Of a stretch of 64,000 nucleotides of DNA, positions 41,885 through 50,641 are shown piece by piece. The stretch is taken from NCBI RefSeq assembly GCF_002159735.1, contig NZ_NFJF01000002.1:310001-374000 (forward strand). Reading direction: 5' to 3'. The stretch is from Olsenella sp. An270. GTDB taxonomy: Bacteria > Actinomycetota > Coriobacteriia > Coriobacteriales > Atopobiaceae. Each line of letters begins with the position of its first letter. Positions within the stretch are counted from its first letter, which is position 1. Under the pieces are notes generated by a model. That model searched no databases, was not told the DNA's origin, and saw only the letters and a list, made by a program, of their open reading frames with translations. A program made the translations under genes and the position numbers.

Positions 41885-43234
41885 ATGGAGATCTCGGGCG
41901 CGATCTTTGACTGCGACGGCACGCTCGTCGACTCTATGACCATGTGGCGCGGCGCGAACCGCTGGCTCTTCGAGGCCAACGGCCTTGACGCCGACGCGGT
42001 CGACCTCGTGGCGCTCGAGGCGCTCTCCATCTGGGACATGTGCGCCTACATGCACGACGAGCTGGGCTGCGAGGCCACGGCCGAGGAGCTCTACGAGCAG
42101 CTCTGCGCCCACGTCCGCGACGCCTACAGAAACGAGGTGGAGATCTTCCCCGGCGCGCGCGAGTTCGTCGCCGAGCTGGCCGCGGCGGGCGTCCCGATGA
42201 TCATCGCCTCCTCGACGCCGGTGCGCGAGCTGCGCTGCGCGCTCGAGGCGCACGGCCTCGACGGCTACTTCCGCGACCTCGTGAGCACCGAGGACGTGGG
42301 CGGGCGCGACAAGGAGTTCCCCGACGTCTACCTGGAGGCGCAGCGCCGCCTGGGCACGCCGCGCGAGACCACGTGGGTCTTCGAGGACGCGCCCTTTGGC
42401 GTGCAGACGTCGCGGCGCGCCGGCTTTGCCGTGGTCGGCCTCATGAACGACCACGACGGCCGCCGCGAGGAGGACGTGCGACCCTACTGCGACATCTACG
42501 TCCACGGCTACGCCGAGCTCTCGCTGCCGCTGCTGCGCGACTACGAGCGGCCCGTGCCGCCGCACGGCGCGCCGATGAGGGCGCTTCTGGTTGCCGGCTC
42601 GCCGGAGCCGAGCTCGCCCTCGCTGCTCACGCGCCTCGCCGACGAGGCCGACTACGTCGTCGTGGCCGACGGCGGCGCCGACGCCTGCCGCGCGGCCGGC
42701 GTGGCCCCCGACCTGTTCTGCGGCGACGGCGACTCCGCCTCCGCCGAGGCAGCCGACTGGGCCCGCGCCGCGGCCCGAGCCTGCGTGGACTTTCCGTCCG
42801 AGAAGTACGCGACCGACCTCGCCCTCGCGATCGACTGCGCGCGGCACGAGGCCGCCCGCCGGGAGGCCCCGCTCGCCGTGACGCTCACGTGCGCCTCGGG
42901 CGGCCGGCCCGACCACGCGCTCGCCGTCGTGGGCCAGCTCACCGCGCCCGACCTCGCTTCGGCGCGCCTCGTCGAGGACGGCTTCGAGATGCGCGTCGTC
43001 TCGGCGGCGGGGGAGTCCAGCTGGGAGCTCGGGCCGGACGCCGTGGGCCGCACGTTCTCGGCCGTCGCCGTCGCCCCGGACACGCGCGTGGACGAGACGG
43101 GCATGCGCTGGGAGCTCTCCGACAAGCCGATGGAGCTTCTCGGCGACCTCGGCGTCTCCAACGTCGTCACCTCCGCCGACGCGCGCGTCGCCTGCCGCTC
43201 CGGCGCCGTGGCCGCGTTTCTGCTCGGGGCGTAG
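41885..43234 (+). CDS. thiN: HAD phosphatase - thiamine pyrophosphokinase fusion
   Basis: A 449-residue fusion. Residues 1-215 are a HAD hydrolase of the beta-phosphoglucomutase type: nucleophile Asp9 and Asp11 in FDCDGTLVDS, Ser/Thr in ASSTPV, Lys in GRDKEFPD and Asp in FEDAPFG. From about 234 comes thiamine pyrophosphokinase: VVADGGADACRAAG, DLFCGDGDSAS, SEKYATDLALAI and SGGRPDHALA. TPK makes thiamine diphosphate from thiamine. The HAD half might act on a thiamine phosphate ester. In Bacillus, thiN also sits just before rpmB, which supports the call. ATG 41885 has GGGGGA before it; an upstream in-frame ATG is less likely. Confidence 0.88.
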   Translation: MEISGAIFDCDGTLVDSMTMWRGANRWLFEANGLDADAVDLVALEALSIWDMCAYMHDELGCEATAEELYEQLCAHVRDAYRNEVEIFPGAREFVAELAAAGVPMIIASSTPVRELRCALEAHGLDGYFRDLVSTEDVGGRDKEFPDVYLEAQRRLGTPRETTWVFEDAPFGVQTSRRAGFAVVGLMNDHDGRREEDVRPYCDIYVHGYAELSLPLLRDYERPVPPHGAPMRALLVAGSPEPSSPSLLTRLADEADYVVVADGGADACRAAGVAPDLFCGDGDSASAEAADWARAAARACVDFPSEKYATDLALAIDCARHEAARREAPLAVTLTCASGGRPDHALAVVGQLTAPDLASARLVEDGFEMRVVSAAGESSWELGPDAVGRTFSAVAVAPDTRVDETGMRWELSDKPMELLGDLGVSNVVTSADARVACRSGAVAAFLLGA

Positions 43235-43296
43235 CCCCGTCGCCCCCACAGGTTGTCCCCGCCGACACAAACGCCACAAATGCTTGAGGTTTTGCG

Positions 43297-43324
43297 TTGC
43301 AGACGGGCGGCCGTGTGCTATAGT
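43297..43324 (+). promoter_or_regulatory. rpmB promoter
   Basis: TTGCAG (43297-43302), a 16-bp spacer and TATAGT (43319-43324) with an extended TGC just before it. The start would fall about 50 bp ahead of the rpmB ATG. Confidence 0.7.
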
Positions 43325-43381
43325 TGGCGAGCTGTGTAAAAGCGGGCGCGAGAAGAGCGCCGCGCCCCCGAGGAGGTAAGC

Positions 43382-43570
43382 ATGTCCAAGGTCTGTGAGT
43401 TCTGCGGCAAGCATGCCGTTGCCGGTCGTTCCATCAGCCACTCCCACCGCGTGGTGAACCGCACGTTCAAGCCCAACATCCAGCGCGTCACCGTGGTCGT
43501 CGACGGTCACCGTCGCAAGGCCAACGTGTGCTCCCGCTGCCTCAAGTCGGGCAAGATCGCCCGCAGCTAG
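43382..43570 (+). CDS. rpmB: 50S ribosomal protein L28
   Basis: A 62-residue L28 of normal length, with KHAVAGRSISHSHRVVNRTFKPNIQRV in the middle. It is the zinc-binding C+ form, having CEFCGK at the start and CSRCLKSG near the end. Bacteria that switch to C- paralogues under zinc shortage often carry a second copy elsewhere. The ribosome-binding site AGGAGGTAAG is near perfect. It is a single-gene unit with its own promoter and terminator, between thiN and asp23 as in Bacillus. Confidence 0.97.
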   Translation: MSKVCEFCGKHAVAGRSISHSHRVVNRTFKPNIQRVTVVVDGHRRKANVCSRCLKSGKIARS

Positions 43571-43592
43571 TCGCCGCGACATCGCACGCGCA

Positions 43593-43621
43593 GGGGGTCG
43601 TCCTCGGACGGCCCCCTTTTT
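43593..43621 (+). terminator. Rho-independent terminator after rpmB
   Basis: Stem GGGGGTCGTCC with GGACGGCCCCC (43593-43616), 2-nt apparent loop that opens to 4, followed by TTTTT. Confidence 0.9.
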
Positions 43622-43663
43622 CTGTGGCGCCGCGGCCGCGCGTCGCGCTCGGCCTGCCTGCGC

Positions 43664-43669
43664 TATAAT
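43664..43669 (+). promoter_or_regulatory. -10 box for the asp23-fakA-recG operon
   Basis: A perfect TATAAT at 43664-43669 lies 41 bp ahead of the asp23 ATG. No good -35 box is visible, so an activator or alternative -35 recognition may be involved. Confidence 0.55.
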
Positions 43670-43710
43670 CGACGCATTGAGACAGCTCTCCCTACTTGAG
43701 AGGAGTCCGC

Positions 43711-44058
43711 ATGTCAGGTGTTGTTCCGGGTACGCTCAGGGTCTCCAACGACTGCATCGCCGACCTCGCCGGCTATGCCGCGCTCGAGTGCTACGGCGTG
43801 GTTGGCATGGCAGAGATCGACGAGCAGGCCGGCGTCGCCCGCCTGCTGCCGTCCTTCCGCCTGCGCAAGGGCATCGACGTCGCCGCCTCCGCCGGCCGCG
43901 TCACGGTGGACCTCCACGTGATCGTGGAGCAGGGGGTCAACATGTCCTCCGTCGTGGGCAACCTCACGAGCTCCGTCAAGTTCCTGCTCAAGCAGATCGC
44001 CGAGCTCGAGAACGTTGACGTGAGGGTTCACATCGAGGGCCTGCGCAACGCGCGCTAG
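43711..44058 (+). CDS. Asp23/Gls24 family envelope stress response protein
   Basis: A 115-residue Asp23-domain protein: ISNDCIADLAGYAALECYGVVGMAE-type start, basic LRKGIDVAA in the middle, and VDLHVIVEQGVNMSSVV near the end. It is the orthologue of B. subtilis YloU by position before fakA (yloV). Asp23 proteins lie at the membrane and influence envelope stress responses; YloU itself is uncharacterised. ATG 43711 follows GAGAGGAG. It is the first gene of an operon running through fakA, recG, rsmD and coaD. Confidence 0.92.
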   Translation: MSGVVPGTLRVSNDCIADLAGYAALECYGVVGMAEIDEQAGVARLLPSFRLRKGIDVAASAGRVTVDLHVIVEQGVNMSSVVGNLTSSVKFLLKQIAELENVDVRVHIEGLRNAR

Positions 44059-44101
44059 CACCTCCCGCAGCATAGGCCCGAAAGAGAAAAGGTCCTCGAA
44101 G

Positions 44102-45772
44102 ATGATTTCTTCCGTCGTCCGCACATGCTTCCCCGTGGCCGCCAAGGTCGTGGCCGACCGCGCCGAGGAGATCAACAAGCTCAACGTCTTCCCCGTCCCC
44201 GACGGAGACACCGGCACCAACATGTCGCTCACCCTGAACACCGTCGTCCGCGAGGTGGAGGCCCTGCCGGCCAGCGCCACCATGGACGACGTCTCCAAGG
44301 CGATCACGCACGGCTCGCTCATGGGCGCGCGCGGCAACTCCGGCGTCATCACGAGCCAGATCCTGCGCGGCATCGCCGAGGGCCTCTGCGACGCCAAGGA
44401 CCCCGAGCACGCCACGCCCGCGGACGTCGCGCACGCGTTCCGCCGCGGCGTGAAGGTGGCCTTCAAGGCCGTCCGCAAGCCGGTCGAGGGCACCATCCTC
44501 ACCGTCCTGCGCGACGTCTCCGCCAAGGCCGACCAGCTCGAGAAGACCCGCGACCTCGCCACGCACGACATGCTCGACGCCCTCGTCGTCGAGGCCTACG
44601 AGTCCGTGGCGCGCACCCCCGAGCTGCTGCCCGTCCTCAAGGAGAACGGCGTCGTGGACTCCGGCGCCTTCGGCTTCGCCGTCTTCATGGAGGCCTTCGT
44701 CAACGCCGCCACCGGCAAGGCCGGCGAGCTCACTGACTTCAAGACCACCGTCGACGCCAAGGCCGACGTCTCCGCCAAGGTCGCCATCGAGCTCAACGAC
44801 GACTGGGAGGGCTCGGAGTTCCGCTACTGCAACGAGTTCCTCTTCAAGGCCGAGAAGGACTTCGACGTCGACGAGTCGCTCTCCTATCTCGCCACCCTCG
44901 GCGACTGCGAGCTGATCGTGGGCGCCTACCCCGACTTCAAGGTCCACGTCCACTCCAACGAGCCCAACCGCGTGCTCGAGTACATGCTCCAGTTTGGCCA
45001 GGTCTACGAGGTCTTCATCCACAACATGGACATGGAGTCCCACGACCGCACCGCCAAGATCGCGGCCGACCAGGCGGCGGAGGGTGAGAAGGACGCGGGC
45101 CCGCGCAAGGCGCTCGGCTTCGTGGCCGTCGCGGCCGGCTCGGGCGAGGAGGAGATCCTCCGCTCGCTGGGCGTTGACGTCGTCGTCTCCGGCGGCCAGA
45201 CCATGAACCCCTCCACGGCCGACATCCTGGAGGCCATCGAGTCCGCCAACGCCGACAACGTGATCGTGCTCCCCGGCAACGGCAACATCCGCATGGCCGC
45301 CGAGGCAGCCGCCTCCGCCTGCGAGGACGCGCACGTCGCCGTGGTTCCCACCAAGACGGTCCTGCAGGGCTTCTCGGCCATGTTCGTCGTGGACCCCGAG
45401 GCCTCGCTCGAGGACAACGTCGAGGCCATGACCGAGGCCATCCAGGGCGTCCGCGGCGGCGAGGTCACCACCGCCGTGCGCGACTCCCAGGCCGCCGACG
45501 GCACCCCCATCCACGACGGCGACGTCATGGGCATCCAGGACGACTCGATCGACGTGGTGGGATCCGACGTCATGCAGGTCACGCTCGACCTCATCGCCAA
45601 GATGCAGGACGAGGAGGAGGGCGACTCGCTCACCATCCTCGCCGGCCAGGACATGGACGATGAGAGCTTCGAGGCGCTCGTCGCCGCCATCGAGGAGGCC
45701 CAGCCCGACCTGGAGGTCGACCCGCACCGCGGCGAGCAGCCCCTCTACCCCGTGATCTTCTCGATCGAGTAG
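44102..45772 (+). CDS. fakA: fatty acid kinase catalytic subunit FakA (DAK2/YloV)
   Basis: A 556-residue protein with an N-terminal DAK2 ATP-binding domain (about 1-200: LNVFPVPDGDTGTNMSLT, GARGNSGVITSQILRG), a middle region, and the C-terminal DegV-like part (about 320-556: GSGEEEILRSLG, NPSTADILEAI). FakA phosphorylates fatty acids bound to a separate FakB carrier so that they can enter phospholipid synthesis through PlsY/PlsX. plsX and acpP lie 6 kb downstream in the same direction. Length and motifs are normal. Confidence 0.93.
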   Translation: MISSVVRTCFPVAAKVVADRAEEINKLNVFPVPDGDTGTNMSLTLNTVVREVEALPASATMDDVSKAITHGSLMGARGNSGVITSQILRGIAEGLCDAKDPEHATPADVAHAFRRGVKVAFKAVRKPVEGTILTVLRDVSAKADQLEKTRDLATHDMLDALVVEAYESVARTPELLPVLKENGVVDSGAFGFAVFMEAFVNAATGKAGELTDFKTTVDAKADVSAKVAIELNDDWEGSEFRYCNEFLFKAEKDFDVDESLSYLATLGDCELIVGAYPDFKVHVHSNEPNRVLEYMLQFGQVYEVFIHNMDMESHDRTAKIAADQAAEGEKDAGPRKALGFVAVAAGSGEEEILRSLGVDVVVSGGQTMNPSTADILEAIESANADNVIVLPGNGNIRMAAEAAASACEDAHVAVVPTKTVLQGFSAMFVVDPEASLEDNVEAMTEAIQGVRGGEVTTAVRDSQAADGTPIHDGDVMGIQDDSIDVVGSDVMQVTLDLIAKMQDEEEGDSLTILAGQDMDDESFEALVAAIEEAQPDLEVDPHRGEQPLYPVIFSIE

Positions 45773-45775
45773 GCA

Positions 45776-47944
45776 GTGGGGGAGCGCCCCGCCATACCGT
45801 CAGCAGCAGAGAGGGTGCAGCGAACCTGCGCCCTCTCTGACTCTGTGTCGAGCCTGCGCTACGTGAAGGGCGCGCGCCAGGAGGCGCTCGCGCGCCTGGG
45901 GATTCGGCGCGTCCGCGACCTCCTGCTGCACGTGCCCCACCGCTACCTCGACTTCACGAACGTCACCAAGATCGCCCGTGCCGACGTGGGGCGCGACGCC
46001 ACGGTCGTCGCCACGGTCGACCGGGTCGACCAGCGCCGCGCGCGCACCCGGCCCAACATGAAGATCGTCGAGCTCTCCGTCATGGACGAGACGGGCGTCC
46101 TCATCGCCACGTTCTTCCGCCAGCCGTGGGTCGCCGAGCAGGTGCACGAGGGGGACACCGTCGCGCTCTCGGGCAAGGTGACCTTTGGCAACGGCTTCCG
46201 GCAGATGAAGGCCCCGTTCTACGAGGTCGTGACGGGGGAGGGCGGCGCCGGCGGCTACGCGCGCGTCCTGCCCGTCCATCCCGTCACCGAGGGCCTCACC
46301 GCAAGCTGGATGCGCAGGATCGTCGCCTCGGCCGTCGCCGACGCCTCCGACGTCTGCGACTGGCTGCCGGCGTCGCTCGCCGCCCGCCGCGGTCTCATGA
46401 CGCTCGGACGCGCCCTGCGCGACGTCCACTTCCCGCCCTCCGTTGCGGCCGCGGGCCTCGCGCGCAGGCGGCTCGCCTACGACGAGCTGCTCTGTCTCCA
46501 GCTGGCCCTTCTCGCCCGACGCCAGATCGAGCTCGCCGGCGTGGAGCCCTGCTCGCACGTCAGCGGGGGACCGCACGTGGACGCCCTTCTCGCCGCGCTT
46601 CCCTTTGACCTCACCGACGAGCAGCGCGTCGCCGCCGATGAGATCCTGGCCGACATGGCCGCCCCGCGCGTCATGAACCGGCTGCTCCTGGGCGACGTCG
46701 GGACCGGCAAGACCGCCGTCGCCGCGGTCGCGCTCGCCGCCGTGGCCGACACCGGGACCCAGGCCGCCGTCATGGCGCCCACCTCGGTGCTCGCGCGCCA
46801 GTACGCCGAGAAGCTCGGCCCCGTGCTCGACGCCGCGCACGTGAGCTGGGCGCTCGTGACCGGCGCTACGCCCGCGCCCGAGCGCTCGCGCCTCGAGAGC
46901 GCGGCTGCCCGCGGCGAGGTGACGGTCGTCTTTGGCACGACGGCGCTGCTCTCCGACGCCCTCGAGTTCTCCGCCCTCACGCTCGTGGTGATCGACGAGC
47001 AGCACCGCTTTGGCGTCGACCAGCGCGCGGCCCTGCGGCGCAAGGGCGCGGGCGCGGACCTTCTGGCCATGACCGCCACGCCCATCCCGCGCACGCTCGC
47101 CCTCTCGCTCTACGGCGACGTCGACCTCTCGAGGATCCGCCGTCGGCCGCGCGCCGGCGCGGGCATCACGACGCGCGTCATCTCTCCCACCAACCTCGAC
47201 CTCGCATGGGGTGCCATCCGAGACGCCGTGGCGGCCGGGCGCCAGGCCTACGTGGTCTGCCCGCTCGTGGACGACGCCGACGACGGGTCGGCGCTCGACG
47301 ACGTCCCCGAGGCCCTGCGCGGCTCGGCCGCCCGCCCGCGCGCCGCGGTGCCCACGCTCGAGGAGCTGCGCGCCCAGGTCCTGCCGGGCGTCGCCTGCGA
47401 CCTGCTCCACGGTCGCATGACGGCGGCCGAGAAGGACCTCGCCATGGAGCGGTTCCGCGCGGGGAAGACCCAGGTGCTCGTGACCACCACGGTCGTGGAG
47501 GTGGGCGTGGACGTCCCCAACGCCACGGTCATGGTCGTGCTCGACGCCGACCGCTTTGGCCTGGCCACCCTCCATCAGCTCCGCGGCCGCGTCGGCCGCG
47601 GCGACGTCTCGGGGACGGTCTTCCTCTCCTGTGCGGCCAAGCGCGACAGCCGCGCGCGAGAGCGCCTCGCCGCCCTGGAGGCGACCTCGGACGGCTTCGA
47701 GCTCGCCGAGCTCGACCTGCGTCTGCGTCACGAGGGCGAGGTTCTGGGGTATCGTCAGAGCGGCGGCGTCTCGCTCGAGGTCTCCGACCTCGAGGCCGAC
47801 CGCGACCTCGTGGAGTGGGCGCATGCCGACGCCCGCGAGATCGCCGACGCCGACCCGCGCCTCTCCGCGCCCGCGCACCGCGCGATGGCGCTCGAGGTGC
47901 GCGACAGGTTTGGTGCCTACTTCGAGGAGCTGGAGCGCGCATGA
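45776..47944 (+). CDS. recG: ATP-dependent DNA helicase RecG
   Basis: A 722-residue superfamily 2 helicase. The N-terminal wedge/OB domain spans about 25-190 (ELSVMDETGVLIATFFRQPW). The helicase core follows with Walker A LLGDVGTGKTAVAA near 305, the Walker B variant DEQH near 406, TATPIPRTL, and motif VI QLRGRVGRG. RecG remodels stalled forks and Holliday junctions. GTG 45776 lies 3 bp after fakA and has no clear ribosome-binding site, so coupling to fakA is likely. The end overlaps rsmD (ATGA). Confidence 0.95.
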   Translation: MGERPAIPSAAERVQRTCALSDSVSSLRYVKGARQEALARLGIRRVRDLLLHVPHRYLDFTNVTKIARADVGRDATVVATVDRVDQRRARTRPNMKIVELSVMDETGVLIATFFRQPWVAEQVHEGDTVALSGKVTFGNGFRQMKAPFYEVVTGEGGAGGYARVLPVHPVTEGLTASWMRRIVASAVADASDVCDWLPASLAARRGLMTLGRALRDVHFPPSVAAAGLARRRLAYDELLCLQLALLARRQIELAGVEPCSHVSGGPHVDALLAALPFDLTDEQRVAADEILADMAAPRVMNRLLLGDVGTGKTAVAAVALAAVADTGTQAAVMAPTSVLARQYAEKLGPVLDAAHVSWALVTGATPAPERSRLESAAARGEVTVVFGTTALLSDALEFSALTLVVIDEQHRFGVDQRAALRRKGAGADLLAMTATPIPRTLALSLYGDVDLSRIRRRPRAGAGITTRVISPTNLDLAWGAIRDAVAAGRQAYVVCPLVDDADDGSALDDVPEALRGSAARPRAAVPTLEELRAQVLPGVACDLLHGRMTAAEKDLAMERFRAGKTQVLVTTTVVEVGVDVPNATVMVVLDADRFGLATLHQLRGRVGRGDVSGTVFLSCAAKRDSRARERLAALEATSDGFELAELDLRLRHEGEVLGYRQSGGVSLEVSDLEADRDLVEWAHADAREIADADPRLSAPAHRAMALEVRDRFGAYFEELERA

Positions 47945-48528
47945 GGATCGTCGGCGGAAAGTGGCGGGGGCGGCAGATCGAGGCCCCGGAGGGGCGCGGC
48001 GTCACGCGGCCCACGACCGACCGCATGCGCGAGAGCATCGCCTCGCAGATCCTCTCGGCGCGCGGGCTCGACCTCTCCGGCCGCTCGGTGCTCGACGCGT
48101 TCGCGGGCTCGGGCGCCATGGGGCTCGAGCTGCTCTCGCGCGGCGCCGCCCGCGCGACCTTCGTGGACCGGGACCGCCGCGCCGTTGCCCGCATCCGGCG
48201 CACGGTCGGCGCGCTCGGGGCCGGGGAGGGGGAGGTCGCCGCGCTCGCCGGCGACGTCTTCGCGCTCGCCGCACGCGGCCTTCCGGGTGCGCCGTTCGAC
48301 GTCGTGTTCCTCGACCCGCCCTACGCGCTCGAGGCAGCCCGCGTCTCCGGGCTCGTGGACGCGCTCGCGTCCTCGGGCCAGCTCGCCGACGGCGCCGTGG
48401 TAGTCTACGAGCATGCGGCCGACGCCCCCGCCCTGAGCTGCGACGCGCTGGGGCCCGCCCGCTCCAGAAGACATGGGATTACGGCCGTGGACCTCATGGT
48501 CGCACGCGTGGAAGAGGACGATCAATGA
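47941..48528 (+). CDS. rsmD: 16S rRNA (guanine966-N2)-methyltransferase RsmD
   Basis: A 195-residue SAM-dependent methyltransferase: MRIVGGKWRGRQIEAP start, RPTTDRMRESI, SAM-binding LDAFAGSGAMGLELLSRGA, and the catalytic FLDPPYAL motif. It methylates G966 of 16S rRNA in the 30S subunit. The ATG overlaps the recG TGA and the TGA overlaps the coaD ATG (ATGA both times). The long open frame upstream is only antisense-like sequence within recG. rsmD-coaD is a very common pair. Confidence 0.95.
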   Translation: MRIVGGKWRGRQIEAPEGRGVTRPTTDRMRESIASQILSARGLDLSGRSVLDAFAGSGAMGLELLSRGAARATFVDRDRRAVARIRRTVGALGAGEGEVAALAGDVFALAARGLPGAPFDVVFLDPPYALEAARVSGLVDALASSGQLADGAVVVYEHAADAPALSCDALGPARSRRHGITAVDLMVARVEEDDQ

Positions 48529-49037
48529 GCAGCGAGACCATCACGCACGTCGTCGTGCCGGGAACCTTCGACCCGGTGACGCTCGGCCACATCGACGTCA
48601 TCCGCAGGACGCGCCGGCTCTTCCCGCGCGTCACCGTCGCCGTGGCGGCGTCCGCCAACAAGAACGGCCGCGGGACCACGTTCTCGCTCGAGGAGCGCGT
48701 CGAGATGATCCGCGAGGCGCTGGTCTGCGAGGGCCTGCCGGACGACATCGAGGTCGCGCCCTTCACCGGGCTTCTCGTCAGCTTTGCCAAGGAGCTCGGC
48801 GCGGGCGGCGTGGTCAAGGGCCTGCGCGCGATGACTGACTTCGAGTATGAGCTCCAGCAGGCGGACCTCAACAGCCACCTCTCCCCGGACCTGGAGAGCG
48901 TCTTCGTCATGTCCAACCCGCAGTACGGCTACGTCTCGTCGTCGATCGTGCGCGAGATCGCCTCGATGGGCTCCGACGTGAGCACGCTCGTGCCCGCCAA
49001 CGTCAACGAGCGGCTGCTCGCGCGCTACGGGCGGTAG
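48525..49037 (+). CDS. coaD: phosphopantetheine adenylyltransferase
   Basis: A 170-residue enzyme of coenzyme A synthesis that joins 4'-phosphopantetheine and ATP to give dephospho-CoA. The nucleotidyltransferase motif GTFDPVTLGH is at 13-22, the conserved KGLRAMTDFEYE follows in the middle, and YVSSSIVREIA near 135 is the second ATP-binding motif. Length is normal (about 160 in most bacteria). It ends the recG-rsmD-coaD overlap series and is followed by the first 31-bp repeat array. Confidence 0.96.
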   Translation: MSSETITHVVVPGTFDPVTLGHIDVIRRTRRLFPRVTVAVAASANKNGRGTTFSLEERVEMIREALVCEGLPDDIEVAPFTGLLVSFAKELGAGGVVKGLRAMTDFEYELQQADLNSHLSPDLESVFVMSNPQYGYVSSSIVREIASMGSDVSTLVPANVNERLLARYGR

Positions 49038-49043
49038 AGCGGT

Positions 49044-49267
49044 CCTTCTCGCCCGGCGCTTTCCGCGATTTGCCGCCCTTGTCCTTCTCGGCCCTAGAAA
49101 GTCGTGCCCTTGTACGGCAGCGACGGCCCCGGGGCGTACAACGCCGAGAATTTCTAGAAGATCTTGCGACAAGGTCGTCGATTCCTAGAGGCGCAGGTGA
49201 CAAGGACAACGATTCCTAGGGGCGGGGACGACAAGGGCCGCGTTTTCTAGAACCGCGGGCGACAAGG
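49044..49267. repeat. Bipolar array of 31-bp units (array B1)
   Basis: The core CCTTSTC occurs forward at 49044, 49077 and 49108, then a GGCCCCGGGGCG centre follows, then the reversed core GACAAGG (first copy TACAACG) at 49137, 49168, 49199, 49230 and 49261. After the first step (33 bp) the steps within each arm are 31 bp. Between cores each unit carries a TTCTAGRAAT-type stretch. It fills most of the 393-bp gap between coaD and the next gene. From 49268 to 49430 only a possible extended -10 box (TGC-TACTAT, 49368-49373) is seen. Confidence 0.88.
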
Positions 49268-49430
49268 ACGGCGATTCCCGGAGCCCGCCGCCACGCCCGC
49301 CGACGCGAAACCGCCACAACCTGCGGTGGCCCCCGGCTGCGCCTTTATCATCAGGCGCGCAATCTGCTACTATGGCCTTTGATGGAGCCACTGCGCCCAC
49401 CACCGATGAGTCACGCGAAAGGAACCATAG

Positions 49431-49928
49431 ATGCAGCCAGGTGAGGAAATCGAGAGCTTGGTGGACGAGCTCGAGCAGATCGTCAACGAGGCAAAGTCCC
49501 CGCTCATGGACAACGGCCAGAAGAAGATCGTGGACGCCCAGGACGTCTACGAGATTCTCGACGAGATCCGTCGCGTCTTCCCGCAGGAGTTCTCCGATGC
49601 GCGCCGCATCCTCAAGGAGGAGCAGGAGATGCTCGACCGCGCGCAGCAGCAGGCCAACTCCATCATCGCCGACGCCCAGCAGCAGGCGATCATCCTCGCG
49701 GGCGACCAGGAGGTCGTGCGCATCGCGCAGCAGCAGGCCGAGGGCATCCGCGACCAGGCCGCGCAGTACGAGCGCGACACCCGCTACAACGCCGAGGAGT
49801 ACGCCGACACGGTGCTGGCCCACCTCGAGGAGAACCTCAAGAGCCTCACGAGCTCCGTCTCCCGCGTCCGCCAGACGCTCGACGAGAACTCCGGCCCGCG
49901 CAACACCACCAACAACGTGCCCTGGTAG
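49431..49928 (+). CDS. SepIVA/DivIVA-like coiled-coil protein
   Basis: A 165-residue, strongly helical protein with a long coiled coil (about 60-150) rich in Gln, Glu and Ala (QQQANSIIADAQQQAIILAGDQEVVRIAQQQAEGI). The same kind of gene lies beside the DUF177 gene and rnc in mycobacteria, where SepIVA acts in septation and envelope precursor synthesis. I infer orthology from position and architecture. The start ATG 49431 follows AAAGGA. It sits between the two repeat arrays with yceD and rpmF. Confidence 0.75.
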   Translation: MQPGEEIESLVDELEQIVNEAKSPLMDNGQKKIVDAQDVYEILDEIRRVFPQEFSDARRILKEEQEMLDRAQQQANSIIADAQQQAIILAGDQEVVRIAQQQAEGIRDQAAQYERDTRYNAEEYADTVLAHLEENLKSLTSSVSRVRQTLDENSGPRNTTNNVPW

Positions 49929-49936
49929 CAGCCGTC

Positions 49937-50521
49937 ATGAAGCCGCTGCCCTTTGTCATCGACGACCGCCTCGCGGCGGCGGGCGACACCTGCCCGCTCG
50001 CCGGCCACCTCGACGAGTCCGGCTACGAGCTCGGTGACCACGAGTTCTCCCTGCCCGAGGGAATCGACTACGACCTCGTGCTCACCAACGCCGGCGAGGG
50101 CATCCTCGCGACGGGGCTCGTCCGCGCCCACGTGGTGGGGACGTGCGACCGCTGCCTGGAGGATGCCGAGTTCGACGTGGCGGGCGAGGTCGACGGCTAC
50201 TACCTCTTCGAGGAGCCCGAGCGCCTGGGCGAGGACGAGGACGAGGCCGACTACGAGCTCGTCGCGCCCGACAACACGATCGACCTCTCGGTCGCGCTGC
50301 TCTCGGCGCTCGTGATGGACACGCCGTTCGTGGTGCTGTGCCGCGAGGACTGCGCCGGCCTCTGCCCGGTCTGCGGTGCCAACCTCAACGACGGCGACTG
50401 CGGTCACGCGGCCCAGATCGAGGCACAGCGCGAGGCCGATCGCCTCGAGTCGTCGCCCTTCTCGGCGCTCGCTGGGCTCGATCTTGGCGCGTCCGAGGGG
50501 GACGATTCCGCGAACGAGTGA
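49937..50521 (+). CDS. yceD: YceD/DUF177 family protein
   Basis: A 194-residue protein of the DUF177 family with the usual acidic middle and the two Cys groups CDRCLE (about 70) and CREDCAGLCPVCG (about 135-147), which can hold zinc. YceD proteins influence 23S rRNA and ribosome assembly and are nearly always next to rpmF, as here. It follows the SepIVA-like gene by 8 bp. rpmF comes after a 120-bp gap with its own promoter. Confidence 0.92.
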   Translation: MKPLPFVIDDRLAAAGDTCPLAGHLDESGYELGDHEFSLPEGIDYDLVLTNAGEGILATGLVRAHVVGTCDRCLEDAEFDVAGEVDGYYLFEEPERLGEDEDEADYELVAPDNTIDLSVALLSALVMDTPFVVLCREDCAGLCPVCGANLNDGDCGHAAQIEAQREADRLESSPFSALAGLDLGASEGDDSANE

Positions 50522-50556
50522 AGAATTGCTGAGCACGTGCCCTTTTCGTGGACTCG

Positions 50557-50565
50557 TGCTATAGT
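50557..50565 (+). promoter_or_regulatory. rpmF extended -10 promoter
   Basis: TGC-TATAGT, an extended -10 box identical to that of rpmB (TGC-TATAGT at 43316-43324), lies 77 bp ahead of the rpmF ATG. The -35 region is weak. Confidence 0.6.
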
Positions 50566-50641
50566 GTCTCCTTGCGTGAATTGGTAATGAGCGCCTCCGT
50601 GGGCGAGCGGCGGGCGCCTTCGTGACAAGAGAGGTTTTGAC

